From Cyanobacteria bacterium REEB67 (GTDB lineage Bacteria > Cyanobacteriota > Vampirovibrionia > Obscuribacterales > Obscuribacteraceae): DNA of 56,277 nt. Positions 1-8,494 of this stretch are shown piece after piece. The stretch spans positions 1 to 56,277 of the forward strand of contig JAGXAB010000040.1 of NCBI GenBank assembly GCA_018971775.1. Reading direction: 5' to 3'. Below the pieces are notes generated by a model. That model was not told the DNA's origin, made no database searches, and saw only the letters and a list, made by a program, of their open reading frames with translations. The stretch's first letter is position 1. Each line of letters begins with the position of its first letter. A program made the position numbers and the translations under genes.

Positions 1-67
1 CATCGCGTCTGGTTACGACACCTTCTTTGGTGACTTCATAGTTTCCGATTTTTTCGTTGGACGACAT
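1..67 (-). CDS. 5' end of an unrecognised gene cut by the window edge
   Basis: An ATG on the minus strand at 67 opens a frame of 22 codons that runs off the left edge. It has a strong AAGGAG ribosome-binding site 7 bases upstream (complement of 74-80). The peptide begins MSSNEKIGNYEVTKEGVV. It is too short to assign a family. It is divergent from the malic enzyme gene, so the 255 bases between them must hold both promoters. The start is well supported; the product is unknown. Confidence 0.6.
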   Translation of the reverse strand, partial: MSSNEKIGNYEVTKEGVVTRRD

Positions 68-322
68 TAAAAACTCCTTTCGCACAGATTTTCTAAAAAT
101 CCCCGCCTGCACTTCAGCTGGTCCACTGGGACGATCGCTTCGAATTGCCAAGCAATTAAATAAAACAAGAAGCTTGTCGGGATTTCTGGTTGACCAGCTT
201 AACATATAGCTTCTTGCCGGATGGATTTCCCCTTAAATAGCCTCGGCTAAGCCCCTGGGCCGGATTTGCCCACTTCGACTGTTTCCAAGCACCCCAAGCC
301 ATACAACAGAGTAAATAGAAAG

Positions 323-1813
323 ATGACCACTACCAAAGCCCCCCGCGAATCACAGCCCGATGGCGCCAAAGAAACCAATCTGCAAAACAGCAAACCGAGC
401 GCCAGTTACAGCCTCACCCTGCGCGTCAAGATCAATAACCAGCCAGGGATGCTGGGCAAGATCACGTCGCTTATCGGCGAAGTGGGCGGTGACATCGGCG
501 CCATCGATATTCACGGCTTCGAGCAAGAGGCAATCATTCGCGATATTACCGTCAAAGTAAAAGATTCGGAGCACGGCGAGCGCCTGGTCAACGAAATCAA
601 AAAAATCGGCGGCATTGAAGTGGTCAATGTCTCGGACCGCACATTTTTGATGCACCTGGGCGGTAAAATCCGCGTCACCAATAAAGTGCCGCTCAAAACA
701 CGGGACGACCTTTCTATGGCATATACACCGGGCGTCGCCCGGGTCTGCATGGCCATCCACAATGAACCGGAAAATGTCTACAAATTGACGATCAAGCGCA
801 ATACCGTAGCCGTGGTCACAGACGGCACCGCCGTGCTTGGTCTGGGCAATATCGGCCCGGAAGCTGCCCTGCCTGTTATGGAAGGCAAGGCCATGCTTTT
901 CAAAGAATTTGGCAAAGTAGACGCTTTTCCGATTTGTCTGGCCACCCAGGACACCGAAGAAATCATCAAAGCCTGTAAATACATTGCCCCCGTATTTGGT
1001 GGCATCAATCTGGAAGACATTTCTGCTCCGCGTTGTTTCGAAATCGAAGAGCGGCTGAAGAAAGAACTCGACATCCCGGTCTTCCACGACGATCAACACG
1101 GGACCGCTGTGGTCGTGCTGGCCGCCCTGATCAATTCTTTGAAAATCGTCAAAAAAGAAATGTCGGCCTTGAAAGTAATCGTCAGCGGCGTCGGTGCCGC
1201 CGGTGTCGCCTGCTCCAAAATCCTGATCAATGCAGGAGTCAAAAACATCATCGGCTTCGACCGCATGGGCGCCATATACAAGGGCCGCGGCGAACATATG
1301 AATTCGATGAAGGACTGGTTTGCCGAACACACCAATCCGACCGCCTTCAAAGGCAGCATCGAAGACGCCCTCGAAGGCGCCGACCTCTTTATGGGTCTTT
1401 CCGGCCCAGGTACGATCCAGGCCAAGTCATTGCAAAAGATGGCCAAGGATCCAATCGTCTTTGCCATGGCCAATCCGACGCCGGAAGTAATGCCGGAAGA
1501 AGCGGCTCCTTATGTGCGAATCATGGCCACCGGCCGCTCGGACTATCCCAACCAGATTAATAATGTGCTCTGCTTTCCGGGCATCTTCCGCGGAGCGCTC
1601 GACTGCCAGGCCACCGACATCAACGAAGAGATGAAACTGGCGGCGGCCTATGCCATTGCCGACTGCATCGCCGATAGCGAACTGAACGAAGATTACATCA
1701 TCCCCGGTGTATTCAATCCCCTCGTTGCCCAGCGCGTAGCCGAAGAAGTGGTGAAAGTGGCAATCAAGACCGGTGTAGCCCGCAAAGGCAAAATCGAGGA
1801 CATTACCGAGTAA
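323..1813 (+). CDS. NAD(P)-dependent malic enzyme with N-terminal ACT domain
   Basis: Oxidatively decarboxylates malate to pyruvate, linking the TCA cycle to pyruvate metabolism in the cytosol. After about 25 polar residues, an ACT domain (roughly residues 28-110, with NNQPGMLGKITSLIGE) is followed by the malic enzyme N-terminal domain (YTPGVARVC) and the NAD-binding domain (VIVSGVGAAGVACSKIL). The metal-site stretch FHDDQHGTA is intact. ATG at 323 is preferred over an in-frame TTG at 266, which has no ribosome-binding site and would add only low-complexity residues. ACT domains usually bind small ligands such as amino acids, so allosteric control is likely (inference). Length, about 496 residues, fits ACT plus a short bacterial malic enzyme. 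An intrinsic terminator follows at 1895-1942. Confidence 0.9.
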   Translation: MTTTKAPRESQPDGAKETNLQNSKPSASYSLTLRVKINNQPGMLGKITSLIGEVGGDIGAIDIHGFEQEAIIRDITVKVKDSEHGERLVNEIKKIGGIEVVNVSDRTFLMHLGGKIRVTNKVPLKTRDDLSMAYTPGVARVCMAIHNEPENVYKLTIKRNTVAVVTDGTAVLGLGNIGPEAALPVMEGKAMLFKEFGKVDAFPICLATQDTEEIIKACKYIAPVFGGINLEDISAPRCFEIEERLKKELDIPVFHDDQHGTAVVVLAALINSLKIVKKEMSALKVIVSGVGAAGVACSKILINAGVKNIIGFDRMGAIYKGRGEHMNSMKDWFAEHTNPTAFKGSIEDALEGADLFMGLSGPGTIQAKSLQKMAKDPIVFAMANPTPEVMPEEAAPYVRIMATGRSDYPNQINNVLCFPGIFRGALDCQATDINEEMKLAAAYAIADCIADSELNEDYIIPGVFNPLVAQRVAEEVVKVAIKTGVARKGKIEDITE

Positions 1814-1894
1814 TTTGTAAAGTCTCCCTGGCCAAAATCGGCCGGAAGAAGATCAAGATGAAGAAGATGATTAGGAATACCCCTGCACGGGGAA

Positions 1895-1942
1895 GAAAAT
1901 ACAGAGGCGAGATTGAATTCTCCAACCTCTGTGTTTTCTTTT
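1895..1942 (+). terminator. Intrinsic terminator after the malic enzyme gene
   Basis: A 13-bp stem (1895-1907 with 1926-1938, one G-T pair) encloses an 18-base loop and runs into TTTT. It lies about 80 bases downstream of the malic enzyme stop codon. Confidence 0.75.
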
Positions 1943-2010
1943 AGGCCTCTAATTTTTCTTTTTCTCTCTCCTTACTTTTCTATTTTCTTTTTGCAGGAGA
2001 AATCCAATCC

Positions 2011-2292
2011 ATGGCTACAGCAGACTCACAACGACGAGAGCGTGAAGCAGCGGCCAATCGCCGCCTTGAAGAAGAGCGCGCCGAACGGCGCCGACGCGAG
2101 GAAATCGAAAAACGTCGCCAGAAGGAAGCTTATGAAAGACGGCGCTGGGACGAAATGGCCAAGGCCAAGATGACCGAAAAAACTGCCGCCGAGACCGCTG
2201 CAGCAGAGGTCAAGCAAGATGCTCTGATGAAGGATCTGGAGGCCAAAAAAGACCCGACCCTTCTCGATCCAAACAGACAGCAGGATTATTAG
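2011..2292 (+). CDS. Small highly charged helical protein, unknown function
   Basis: A 93-residue protein with GGAG 11 bases before the ATG. About two thirds of it (residues 7-60) is almost all Arg, Glu, Lys, Ala and Gln, which predicts one long, highly charged single helix or coiled coil. There is no signal peptide or membrane segment. The tail ends LLDPNRQQDY. It sits alone between the malic enzyme terminator and a convergent sugar operon. No family recognised; it could bind nucleic acid or act as a structural adaptor, but the sequence does not decide. Confidence 0.65.
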   Translation: MATADSQRREREAAANRRLEEERAERRRREEIEKRRQKEAYERRRWDEMAKAKMTEKTAAETAAAEVKQDALMKDLEAKKDPTLLDPNRQQDY

Positions 2293-2318
2293 GACCTTGG
2301 TTTAACCGATTTTTAAAA

Positions 2319-3272
2319 TCAGTCTGCTTCAGCGATCAGGCGCAGTTCAGCCAGTGCTTCCCGGAAGCCTGTGAGCTGCGCTTTTTTGCCGAGCAGATGA
2401 CGTACTTTGTCGACCTTCAACCCCGCTCGCAAAGGTCTTGCCGCCTTTTGATCGAGCATGTCGGTGCTGACCGGGACGATCAGATTTTGATCGAGATCGA
2501 AGGCGTCAGCGACCGCCAGAGCGAGCTCATAACGCGAACAGCTCTCTTCACCGGCGACATGGAATATACCGCTTTCATTGCGCTTGACCAGTTCGAGCAC
2601 GGTATGGGCAAGGGCACGGTTATAGGTCGGCGTACCCACTTGATCGTCCGGCACGGCTATTTCGTCTCCGCCCGCCAGGGTCTTAATCAGCCGTAAAACA
2701 AAGTTTTTACCCTGGCGCTCGGGACCGAAAACGACCGTCGTCCTTACGATCAAGGAATTCAGGCCGGAGCTCGCCAGGAGGGCTTCGGCCTCGACCTTAT
2801 GGCGGCCGTAGACACTGATTGGAGCGGTCGGCTCATCTTCGCCGTAAGGCCCGGCTTCGCCGTCAAAAACATAATCGGAGGAGAAATAAATCAGGTCGGC
2901 GTCGCCGGCGCAAGCAATGACGCGTTTGACAGCCTCGACATTAATCAGACTGGAAAGACCCGGATCGGCTTCGCAGCCGTCCACATTGGTATAGGAGGCC
3001 GGCAGATAGATATGGGAAGGACGGATCTGCTGCAAGAGCTCCTTAATCGCATCACCGTCGCCGAGATCAAGCCGGACAAAGGCAGCGGCCGCAGACCGGG
3101 TCGATCCCGGTCCGCCGAACTCCCCCAGAACGGCCTCGCTACCGGCATCCTCACCATCGAAAGAGAGGGGATTGTTTTTGTGATAAGTACCAAGGCAGTC
3201 TAGGCCGCTCTCGTTCAGGGCGCCGAGGAGGGCGCCGCCGACTTGTCCTGAAGCTCCGATAATCAGATGCAT
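2319..3272 (-). CDS. RmlD-like NAD(P)-dependent nucleotide-sugar 4-ketoreductase
   Basis: A short-chain dehydrogenase/reductase of the dTDP-4-dehydrorhamnose reductase family. The cofactor motif GASGQVGGAL lies at the N-terminus, followed by the RmlD-typical SSDYVFDG and the catalytic Y-x-x-x-K in VYGRHKVEAE. The ATG at 3272 puts the Rossmann motif where the family has it; an in-frame TTG 27 bases upstream would overlap the previous gene. It lies 5 bases downstream of the epimerase-like gene and is last in the rfbF operon. With CDP-sugar enzymes as neighbours, I infer reduction of a CDP-4-keto (possibly dideoxy) sugar, as in CDP-ascarylose or abequose/paratose synthesis, rather than rhamnose. 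The substrate is not provable from sequence. Confidence 0.8.
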   Translation of the reverse strand: MHLIIGASGQVGGALLGALNESGLDCLGTYHKNNPLSFDGEDAGSEAVLGEFGGPGSTRSAAAAFVRLDLGDGDAIKELLQQIRPSHIYLPASYTNVDGCEADPGLSSLINVEAVKRVIACAGDADLIYFSSDYVFDGEAGPYGEDEPTAPISVYGRHKVEAEALLASSGLNSLIVRTTVVFGPERQGKNFVLRLIKTLAGGDEIAVPDDQVGTPTYNRALAHTVLELVKRNESGIFHVAGEESCSRYELALAVADAFDLDQNLIVPVSTDMLDQKAARPLRAGLKVDKVRHLLGKKAQLTGFREALAELRLIAEAD

Positions 3273-3277
3273 CGCTA

Positions 3278-3739
3278 TTACCGGTGTTGGATTGCCCAAT
3301 CGTAAGGGATGGACTTGTCGAAGGGATCGAGCCTTTTAATCTCTTCTGGATCGTGAGGGATGCTGGCGCAATTTGCCACTATTGATGGTGTCACGCCTAT
3401 GCCTTTGAAACCGTTCCAGATCAGAGGCGGAATCTTCACCAGTTGATAGTCGGCTTCCCCAAGGAAAATTTCCTGCAAAACGCCTCTGGTCGGAGAATCC
3501 TCGCGATCATCGAAAAGGACGAGTTTAATTGTGCCGTAGACGACTGCATAATTGAGGGTCATGCGTGTGTGCAGATGCCAGCCTTTGATCACCTGCGGAT
3601 AGACCTGCGAAAAATAAATCTCGCCGAACTGCTCGAATATTTCATCGTCGCTCCGCAACATATGCATGATCTTGCCGCGTTCATCGGCTATCTGTCGCAG
3701 TTTTTTGGTGACTACACCATCGATTTGTTTTGCTGTCAT
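3278..3739 (-). CDS. RmlC-like cupin, probable nucleotide-sugar epimerase
   Basis: A 153-residue single-domain cupin of the dTDP-4-dehydrorhamnose 3,5-epimerase family. The core contains GWHLHTRMTLNY followed by a typical cupin strand pattern and PPLIWNGFKGIG. The usual RmlC motif is G-L-H-Y-Q, so this is a divergent branch and may epimerise only one carbon. ATG at 3739 leaves a 12-base gap after rfbF; a GTG at 3787 would overlap it. It lies between a glucose-1-phosphate cytidylyltransferase and a 4-ketoreductase, so the substrate is more likely CDP-linked than dTDP-linked (inference). Confidence 0.75.
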   Translation of the reverse strand: MTAKQIDGVVTKKLRQIADERGKIMHMLRSDDEIFEQFGEIYFSQVYPQVIKGWHLHTRMTLNYAVVYGTIKLVLFDDREDSPTRGVLQEIFLGEADYQLVKIPPLIWNGFKGIGVTPSIVANCASIPHDPEEIKRLDPFDKSIPYDWAIQHR

Positions 3740-3750
3740 TTCTTCTACTT

Positions 3751-4521
3751 TTACCAGACTTTCCAGGGCGCTTCGTTCTGACTCCACAACTTCTGCAGAA
3801 GCTCGACGTCACGTACGGTATCCATGCACTGCCAGAAGCCTTTGTGTTGATAAGAAGCAAGCTGGCCGGCGGCGGCCAGTTGCGAAAGCGGCTCGCGCTC
3901 GAAGACGGTGTCGTCGGCATCGATGTATTGATCGATGCCCGGTTCGAAGACAAAAAAGCCACCGTTGATCCAGCCGGCGTGCGTCTGAGGCTTCTCTTCG
4001 AAATGGGTCACTTTTTGCGATTCGAGATAAATTTCACCGAAACGAGCTGGTGGGCGCACCGCCGTCACCGTCGCCTTGAGGCCTTCTTTTTTATGCAGGG
4101 CGAGCACCGCCGCAATATCGACGTCGGCCACGCCATCGCCATAGGTGGCCAGAAAAGGCTCATTGCCAATATATTGCGCACAGCGCTTGATTCTGCCGCC
4201 GGTCATCGAATCGTGGCCGGTATCAACAAGGTGCACGGTCCAGTCTTCGACATCGGCGTCATGGCTGACAGTTATCTCGCCGCCCTTGAGCTTTACAACG
4301 AGATTGCTGTCCCGGTGCCTGTAGTGCAGAAAATAGTCCTTGATAACGCCACCCTTGTATCCAAGAGCAATGACAAATTCTCTGAAGCCGTGGGCTGCGT
4401 AAATTTTCATGATGTGCCAGAGCATCGGCCTACCGCCAATTTCGACCATCGGCTTCGGCTTGATGCTGGTTTCTTCTTGCAGCCGTGTGCCAAGACCACC
4501 GGCCAGAATCACTACTTTCAT
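3751..4521 (-). CDS. rfbF: Glucose-1-phosphate cytidylyltransferase
   Basis: Makes CDP-glucose from CTP and glucose-1-phosphate, the first committed step to CDP-3,6-dideoxyhexoses in O-antigens. The 256-residue protein starts with the nucleotidyltransferase signature LAGGLGTRL, then KPKPMVEIGG, an acidic YGDGVADVD metal site and WINGGFFVF. Length matches the family (about 257). ATG at 4521 is preferred; another in-frame ATG at 4536 is possible. It is first in the minus operon with the RmlC-like and RmlD-like genes and divergent from rfbH across a 127-base region. The CDP-glucose 4,6-dehydratase (rfbG) normally next to it is absent from this window. Confidence 0.9.
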   Translation of the reverse strand: MKVVILAGGLGTRLQEETSIKPKPMVEIGGRPMLWHIMKIYAAHGFREFVIALGYKGGVIKDYFLHYRHRDSNLVVKLKGGEITVSHDADVEDWTVHLVDTGHDSMTGGRIKRCAQYIGNEPFLATYGDGVADVDIAAVLALHKKEGLKATVTAVRPPARFGEIYLESQKVTHFEEKPQTHAGWINGGFFVFEPGIDQYIDADDTVFEREPLSQLAAAGQLASYQHKGFWQCMDTVRDVELLQKLWSQNEAPWKVW

Positions 4522-4548
4522 GAACGATACATCCAATCACTCAGGGGG

Positions 4549-4560
4549 CTATAATTATAG
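4549..4560. promoter_or_regulatory. Palindromic bidirectional -10-like element
   Basis: CTATAATTATAG is a perfect 12-bp palindrome in the divergent rfbF-rfbH spacer and places a TATAAT hexamer on both strands. On the minus strand it would give a leader of about 25 bases to rfbF; on the plus strand about 90 bases to rfbH. No convincing -35 box was found for either direction, so promoter assignment is tentative. Confidence 0.35.
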
Positions 4561-4648
4561 CGTTATAAGGGGTTCTACCCTTTGTCGACTATTGAGAGTC
4601 CTCTTAAGCAGCGGGCAAAAAAAGCCAAGCAATTGAAGTAAGTTTTTA

Positions 4649-5962
4649 GTGCCTGACCCAAAAATACTGAGACAGCAAATACTTGATCTGGTCCGTGAAT
4701 ATCACGAACAGAACTGGCTAGGCGATCAGTTTTCTCCGGGGGAGTCGTTCATCCCCTATGCCGGACGGGTTTTTGACGCCGAAGAACTGGTCAATCTGGT
4801 CGATGCCTCCCTCGACTTCTGGCTGACGACCGGACGTTATTCACGCCAGTTTGAGCAGACTTTTGCCGCCTACATGGGACGCAAGTTTGCCCTGCTCTGC
4901 AATTCAGGCTCATCGGCCAATCTGCTTGCCGTGTCGGCCCTCACCTCGGTGCGCCTGGGCGATCGGCGCTTGCGGCCGGGCGATGAAGTAATAACCGTTG
5001 CCGCCGGCTTTCCGACAACGGTCAATCCGATCATTCAAAACAATCTTGTGCCGGTCTTTATCGATGTCGACTTACAGACTCTCAACGCCAATGTCGGCTA
5101 TCTGGAAGAGGCTCTCAGCGACAGGACCAGAGCGGTTATCTTCGCCCACACTTTAGGCAATCCCTTTGACCTGGACGCGGTCACAGCTTTTTGTCGCCAG
5201 CACAATCTCTTTTTAATCGAGGACAATTGCGACGCTCTCGGCAGCCGCTATGGCGACAAGCTCACCGGCACATTCGGCGACCTGTCCACTCTGAGCTTCT
5301 ATCCGGCCCATCACATCACCATGGGTGAGGGCGGATGCGTCACCACATCCGATGGCAATCTAAAAGTAATCGTCGAATCCTTCCGCGACTGGGGGCGAGA
5401 TTGCTATTGCGACCCGGGCAAAGACAATACCTGCGGCAAAAGATTCGGCTGGCAACTTGGCACGCTACCGTCCGGCTACGACCACAAATATATTTATTCG
5501 CACATCGGCTACAACTTGAAGTTGACCGACATGCAAGCGGCAATCGGCTGCGCCCAACTGGACAAACTGCCGCGCTTCATCGCCGCAAGACGCAGGAACT
5601 GGCAGCTTTTGCGCGACGGACTGGCCGACTACGAAAACTTCCTCGTCCTCCCTGTTGCCACCGCCGGCAGTGAGCCTAGCTGGTTCGGTTTCGTCTTGAC
5701 CGTGCGCGATCATGCACCTTTTAAACGCGCTGCTCTGGTGCAATATCTGGAGAGTCGCAAAATAGCGACGCGTCACATTTTTGGTGGCAATCTGGCCAGA
5801 CAGCCGGCTTACCAGGATATCCAGACACGTTCGGTGGGCGATCTAGCCAACACTGACCGGGTGATGAACAATTCTTTTGTGATCGGTGTCTATCCTGGCA
5901 TTGACGAACCAAAAATAGAATACATGCTCTCGGTCTTCAAAGATTTTTTCCACAGCCTTTAA
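4649..5962 (+). CDS. rfbH: CDP-4-keto-6-deoxyglucose 3-dehydrase (E1, PMP/[2Fe-2S])
   Basis: A pyridoxamine-phosphate, iron-sulfur dehydrase that removes the C3 hydroxyl of CDP-4-keto-6-deoxyglucose on the way to 3,6-dideoxyhexoses. The fold is that of DegT/DnrJ sugar aminotransferases, but the PLP-lysine is replaced by His ([14 protein letters not shown]221), the hallmark of E1. Four cysteines, C194, C252, C254 and C262, reproduce the C-x57-C-x1-C-x7-C cluster motif exactly, so the [2Fe-2S] site is complete. Length 437 matches the family. The start is a GTG at 4649 with a weak ribosome-binding site. The reductase partner E3 is not in this window. Confidence 0.93.
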   Translation: MPDPKILRQQILDLVREYHEQNWLGDQFSPGESFIPYAGRVFDAEELVNLVDASLDFWLTTGRYSRQFEQTFAAYMGRKFALLCNSGSSANLLAVSALTSVRLGDRRLRPGDEVITVAAGFPTTVNPIIQNNLVPVFIDVDLQTLNANVGYLEEALSDRTRAVIFAHTLGNPFDLDAVTAFCRQHNLFLIEDNCDALGSRYGDKLTGTFGDLSTLSFYPAHHITMGEGGCVTTSDGNLKVIVESFRDWGRDCYCDPGKDNTCGKRFGWQLGTLPSGYDHKYIYSHIGYNLKLTDMQAAIGCAQLDKLPRFIAARRRNWQLLRDGLADYENFLVLPVATAGSEPSWFGFVLTVRDHAPFKRAALVQYLESRKIATRHIFGGNLARQPAYQDIQTRSVGDLANTDRVMNNSFVIGVYPGIDEPKIEYMLSVFKDFFHSL

Positions 5963-5989
5963 GGCCCGCTAAAACAGCGTCCGACATTC

Positions 5990-8128
5990 TCATGCCGGTT
6001 GCTGCTGCGGCACAGGCTCGAGTAAATCGCTCTCCTCGGGCTGCTCGTCATCATATTCGGCAACAGCATCATCGGGAATCGGCTCGTGGTCGCCGGTGTC
6101 TTCGGCGTCGTCCTCGGCTTTAATTTCGTCATCGGTCTTCGGAGCGACTTCATCTCTGGTCTCCACCTCGGCCATGACGGCGAGCGGACCTTCATTGGTG
6201 TCCTCGCTACCATTGGAAGCACGAGCACGTTTGAGCAGCGCTTGCAGTTTGTCGCTCACCTGCTCGCGGATAACAAGTGCTTCACCGGTTTCGATGGCGC
6301 TCTCCATAAATATATCGGCCTGACCAATGTCGTTTTGCAGACGACAGACGTCGGAGAGATTGATCATCGTCTCGACAATTTCTTCGCTCTCGCTGGAATA
6401 GACTTTGTATTGTATTTCCAGAATCTGACGGTAGCACTCTTCGACCAGGTCGAGGCGCAACATGCGCCGATAGATATTGGCCAGGATGGCGATCGGCTCG
6501 ACTGTTTCAGCAGCGGCATCTCCGTAAGATTCAAGCGCACAATCGACCAGTTTGGCACCACAGGAGGAGGCACGGGTGAGACTGTTGATGTCGAGGAAGG
6601 CCGCTGTCAAACGCTTCAGCAAAGGCATACTCGCCTTCTTACGGGTCAGCTCCAGGGCATCGAGCGTCAAGAGAATGCTTTCATAGATGGAAGGTGCCAG
6701 GCTGAAAATCGGACCGGCGAAATTGTTGACAGTGGTTTCGGTGGCACCAGGCTCCTGTTGTTGACAGAGCTCGAGCAGGGGCAGGGCGGCGAAAGTGACC
6801 GCGTCGCTGTCGCGCGAGGCACGGGCTATATGCAATATAGCCAGTAAAAGGCCAACCCTGGCCTCACGACCGAGAGACTGACAACGCTGGAAGAGGACTT
6901 TCAAATTTGCCACAGCACCGGAGGCGAAGCCAAAAGTCTGCTCGGAAGCAAGATTTTTGACCCGGGTCTGATAGATGGTAAGCAAGATATGACCGAGATT
7001 TTCAACGACGCGAATACTGGCTTGATAGGCCAGCGTATCGATCTCGGCATACAACTCAGAAACAGCCATGAGCAGGGTAGCGGCGACTTCCAGACGCTCG
7101 TCGCGCTGATAAAATTCAGCCAATTGCAGTGGTGCGGTCGACTGGGCACTGTTGCTGCGCAAGGCAAAAATGTTGGCCATCGCGTCGCGGGCAAAACCTT
7201 CAGCCGGTGAACCGGGCTGAGCCGCCCCACCGCTCGGATTTGCACCTTCGGCCGTCCGGGCCAGAGCGGAATTTACGACAAAAAGACCATCTTGATTGCC
7301 GCCGCAGGTGACGAAAGAATGCCTGGCCGCGGAATAGAGCTGCAAAGCCGCCTTGCCGTCGCCGGCTGCCGCCGACAATCTGGCACCGGCAATCATCGCC
7401 CAGGCCGCCACTTCACTGACAACGCCGTGCTCGGAGAGCTCTTTTAGAATCGTCCAGGAATTTTTGTTTGGATAGGCTACAGCCAGCTTACCGAGGGTGG
7501 CACTGTCAGCGACAGAATCGAAGGAGGCCAGCAAGCACTTGAGCCGCTCTTCTGGATCGTCCAGGGAGGATAGAAAACGGTCGATCACCTGACCGGAGCT
7601 GAGCACCTTCATATTTTTGAGGCTCTCCGAAATATTTTTGGAAAGCTCGGAAATCTTGCTCGAAGCCGTCTCGACCTGCTCAAGCCGACGAGCGTAGGTT
7701 TGCAAATCGGCACGGGCGTCATAGCTCTCCTGGCGCTCCAGACGCCCGAGCCTTTCGATCACGGCCTCCAGAGCCAGATCCAGCTCGCGACTGAGGGCAC
7801 CGACATCGGTCCTGAGGCGGTCTTCCATCGACTCTTTTATCGAAAGCCCTAGCTGCGCCTCGCGTTTATCTATCGTCTCGGTGATAGTCTCGCTGATGCC
7901 GGCCAGACTCTGGGCTCGGAAACGAGAAACCGTCTCATTGAGCTGCACATGCTCGCGCTTCAAGGCAGCAATCTCGGATTTTAACTGCTCGATATTTTTC
8001 GAGCGCAGATTTTCGCCGCCGGATAGTCGTCTTTTGCTGTCATAAAAAACATAGGCCGTGCTCAGAGCAGCGCCTCCGGATAGGGCCAGGGCCAGATAAA
8101 GAAGCATGGGGCTGTCGGGTCCACTCAT
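5990..8128 (-). CDS. Membrane-anchored coiled-coil/helical-repeat protein
   Basis: A 712-residue protein with an N-terminal membrane helix (about residues 7-28), a coiled coil (about 40-75 and again to 165), a long helical-repeat region (about 190-640) that looks like degenerate TPRs, and a strongly acidic, Glu/Asp-rich tail (about 645-712). No catalytic motif recognised. Its ATG overlaps the stop of the upstream HPt gene by 4 bp (8125-8128), so the two are translationally coupled. I infer a membrane scaffold or output partner for the HPt/receiver proteins encoded upstream. It converges with rfbH (27-base gap). Confidence 0.7.
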   Translation of the reverse strand: MSGPDSPMLLYLALALSGGAALSTAYVFYDSKRRLSGGENLRSKNIEQLKSEIAALKREHVQLNETVSRFRAQSLAGISETITETIDKREAQLGLSIKESMEDRLRTDVGALSRELDLALEAVIERLGRLERQESYDARADLQTYARRLEQVETASSKISELSKNISESLKNMKVLSSGQVIDRFLSSLDDPEERLKCLLASFDSVADSATLGKLAVAYPNKNSWTILKELSEHGVVSEVAAWAMIAGARLSAAAGDGKAALQLYSAARHSFVTCGGNQDGLFVVNSALARTAEGANPSGGAAQPGSPAEGFARDAMANIFALRSNSAQSTAPLQLAEFYQRDERLEVAATLLMAVSELYAEIDTLAYQASIRVVENLGHILLTIYQTRVKNLASEQTFGFASGAVANLKVLFQRCQSLGREARVGLLLAILHIARASRDSDAVTFAALPLLELCQQQEPGATETTVNNFAGPIFSLAPSIYESILLTLDALELTRKKASMPLLKRLTAAFLDINSLTRASSCGAKLVDCALESYGDAAAETVEPIAILANIYRRMLRLDLVEECYRQILEIQYKVYSSESEEIVETMINLSDVCRLQNDIGQADIFMESAIETGEALVIREQVSDKLQALLKRARASNGSEDTNEGPLAVMAEVETRDEVAPKTDDEIKAEDDAEDTGDHEPIPDDAVAEYDDEQPEESDLLEPVPQQQPA

Positions 8129-8487
8129 TGTAAATACTGCCTCAAATATTCCGCCGTCGCTTCAAAAGATGCTGAAAAGGTCTCGTAGAAACTTTCTATC
8201 TGCAGCCACTGGCCCTGATCACAAAGGTCTTCCATTTGCTTGGAGTGAGCCGACAATTGCGTTGCTCCGACGATGCGTGAGGCACTCTTGAGCATATGGG
8301 AGAGTGCTTTAACTGCTTTCAGATCGCGGCCAATCATCGCCTCTTGCATGCCATCAAGTGTTTTGCCGGTATCTTCCAGATAAGCCTTGACTAGCTCTCG
8401 CGTAGTCTCGCCACCGAACTGCCCCTCCAGTATGTGGAGGTCGGCAGGTTGGGCTTGATTGTCGGCCGGAGTTTCGGAGCTGTTCAT
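8125..8487 (-). CDS. Histidine phosphotransfer (HPt) protein
   Basis: A 120-residue protein made essentially of one HPt four-helix domain. The phospho-acceptor motif is ALSHMLKSASRIVGA, with His at about residue 63, and the usual K-x-x-(S/A)-x-x-(V/L)-G spacing follows. HPt proteins shuttle phosphoryl groups between receiver domains. It is 7 bases downstream of the receiver-domain gene and overlaps the next gene by 4 bp. No histidine kinase is in the operon, so the donor must be encoded elsewhere or the receiver upstream is the donor/acceptor. Confidence 0.85.
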   Translation of the reverse strand: MNSSETPADNQAQPADLHILEGQFGGETTRELVKAYLEDTGKTLDGMQEAMIGRDLKAVKALSHMLKSASRIVGATQLSAHSKQMEDLCDQGQWLQIESFYETFSASFEATAEYLRQYLQ

Positions 8488-8494
8488 TTTTTTA

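Noticed and set aside
350..1330. 326-codon minus-strand frame opposite the malic enzyme
   Set aside because: Shadow frame arising from codon bias; composition is not protein-like.
3730..4554. 274-codon plus-strand frame opposite rfbF
   Set aside because: Antisense to a clear cytidylyltransferase gene.
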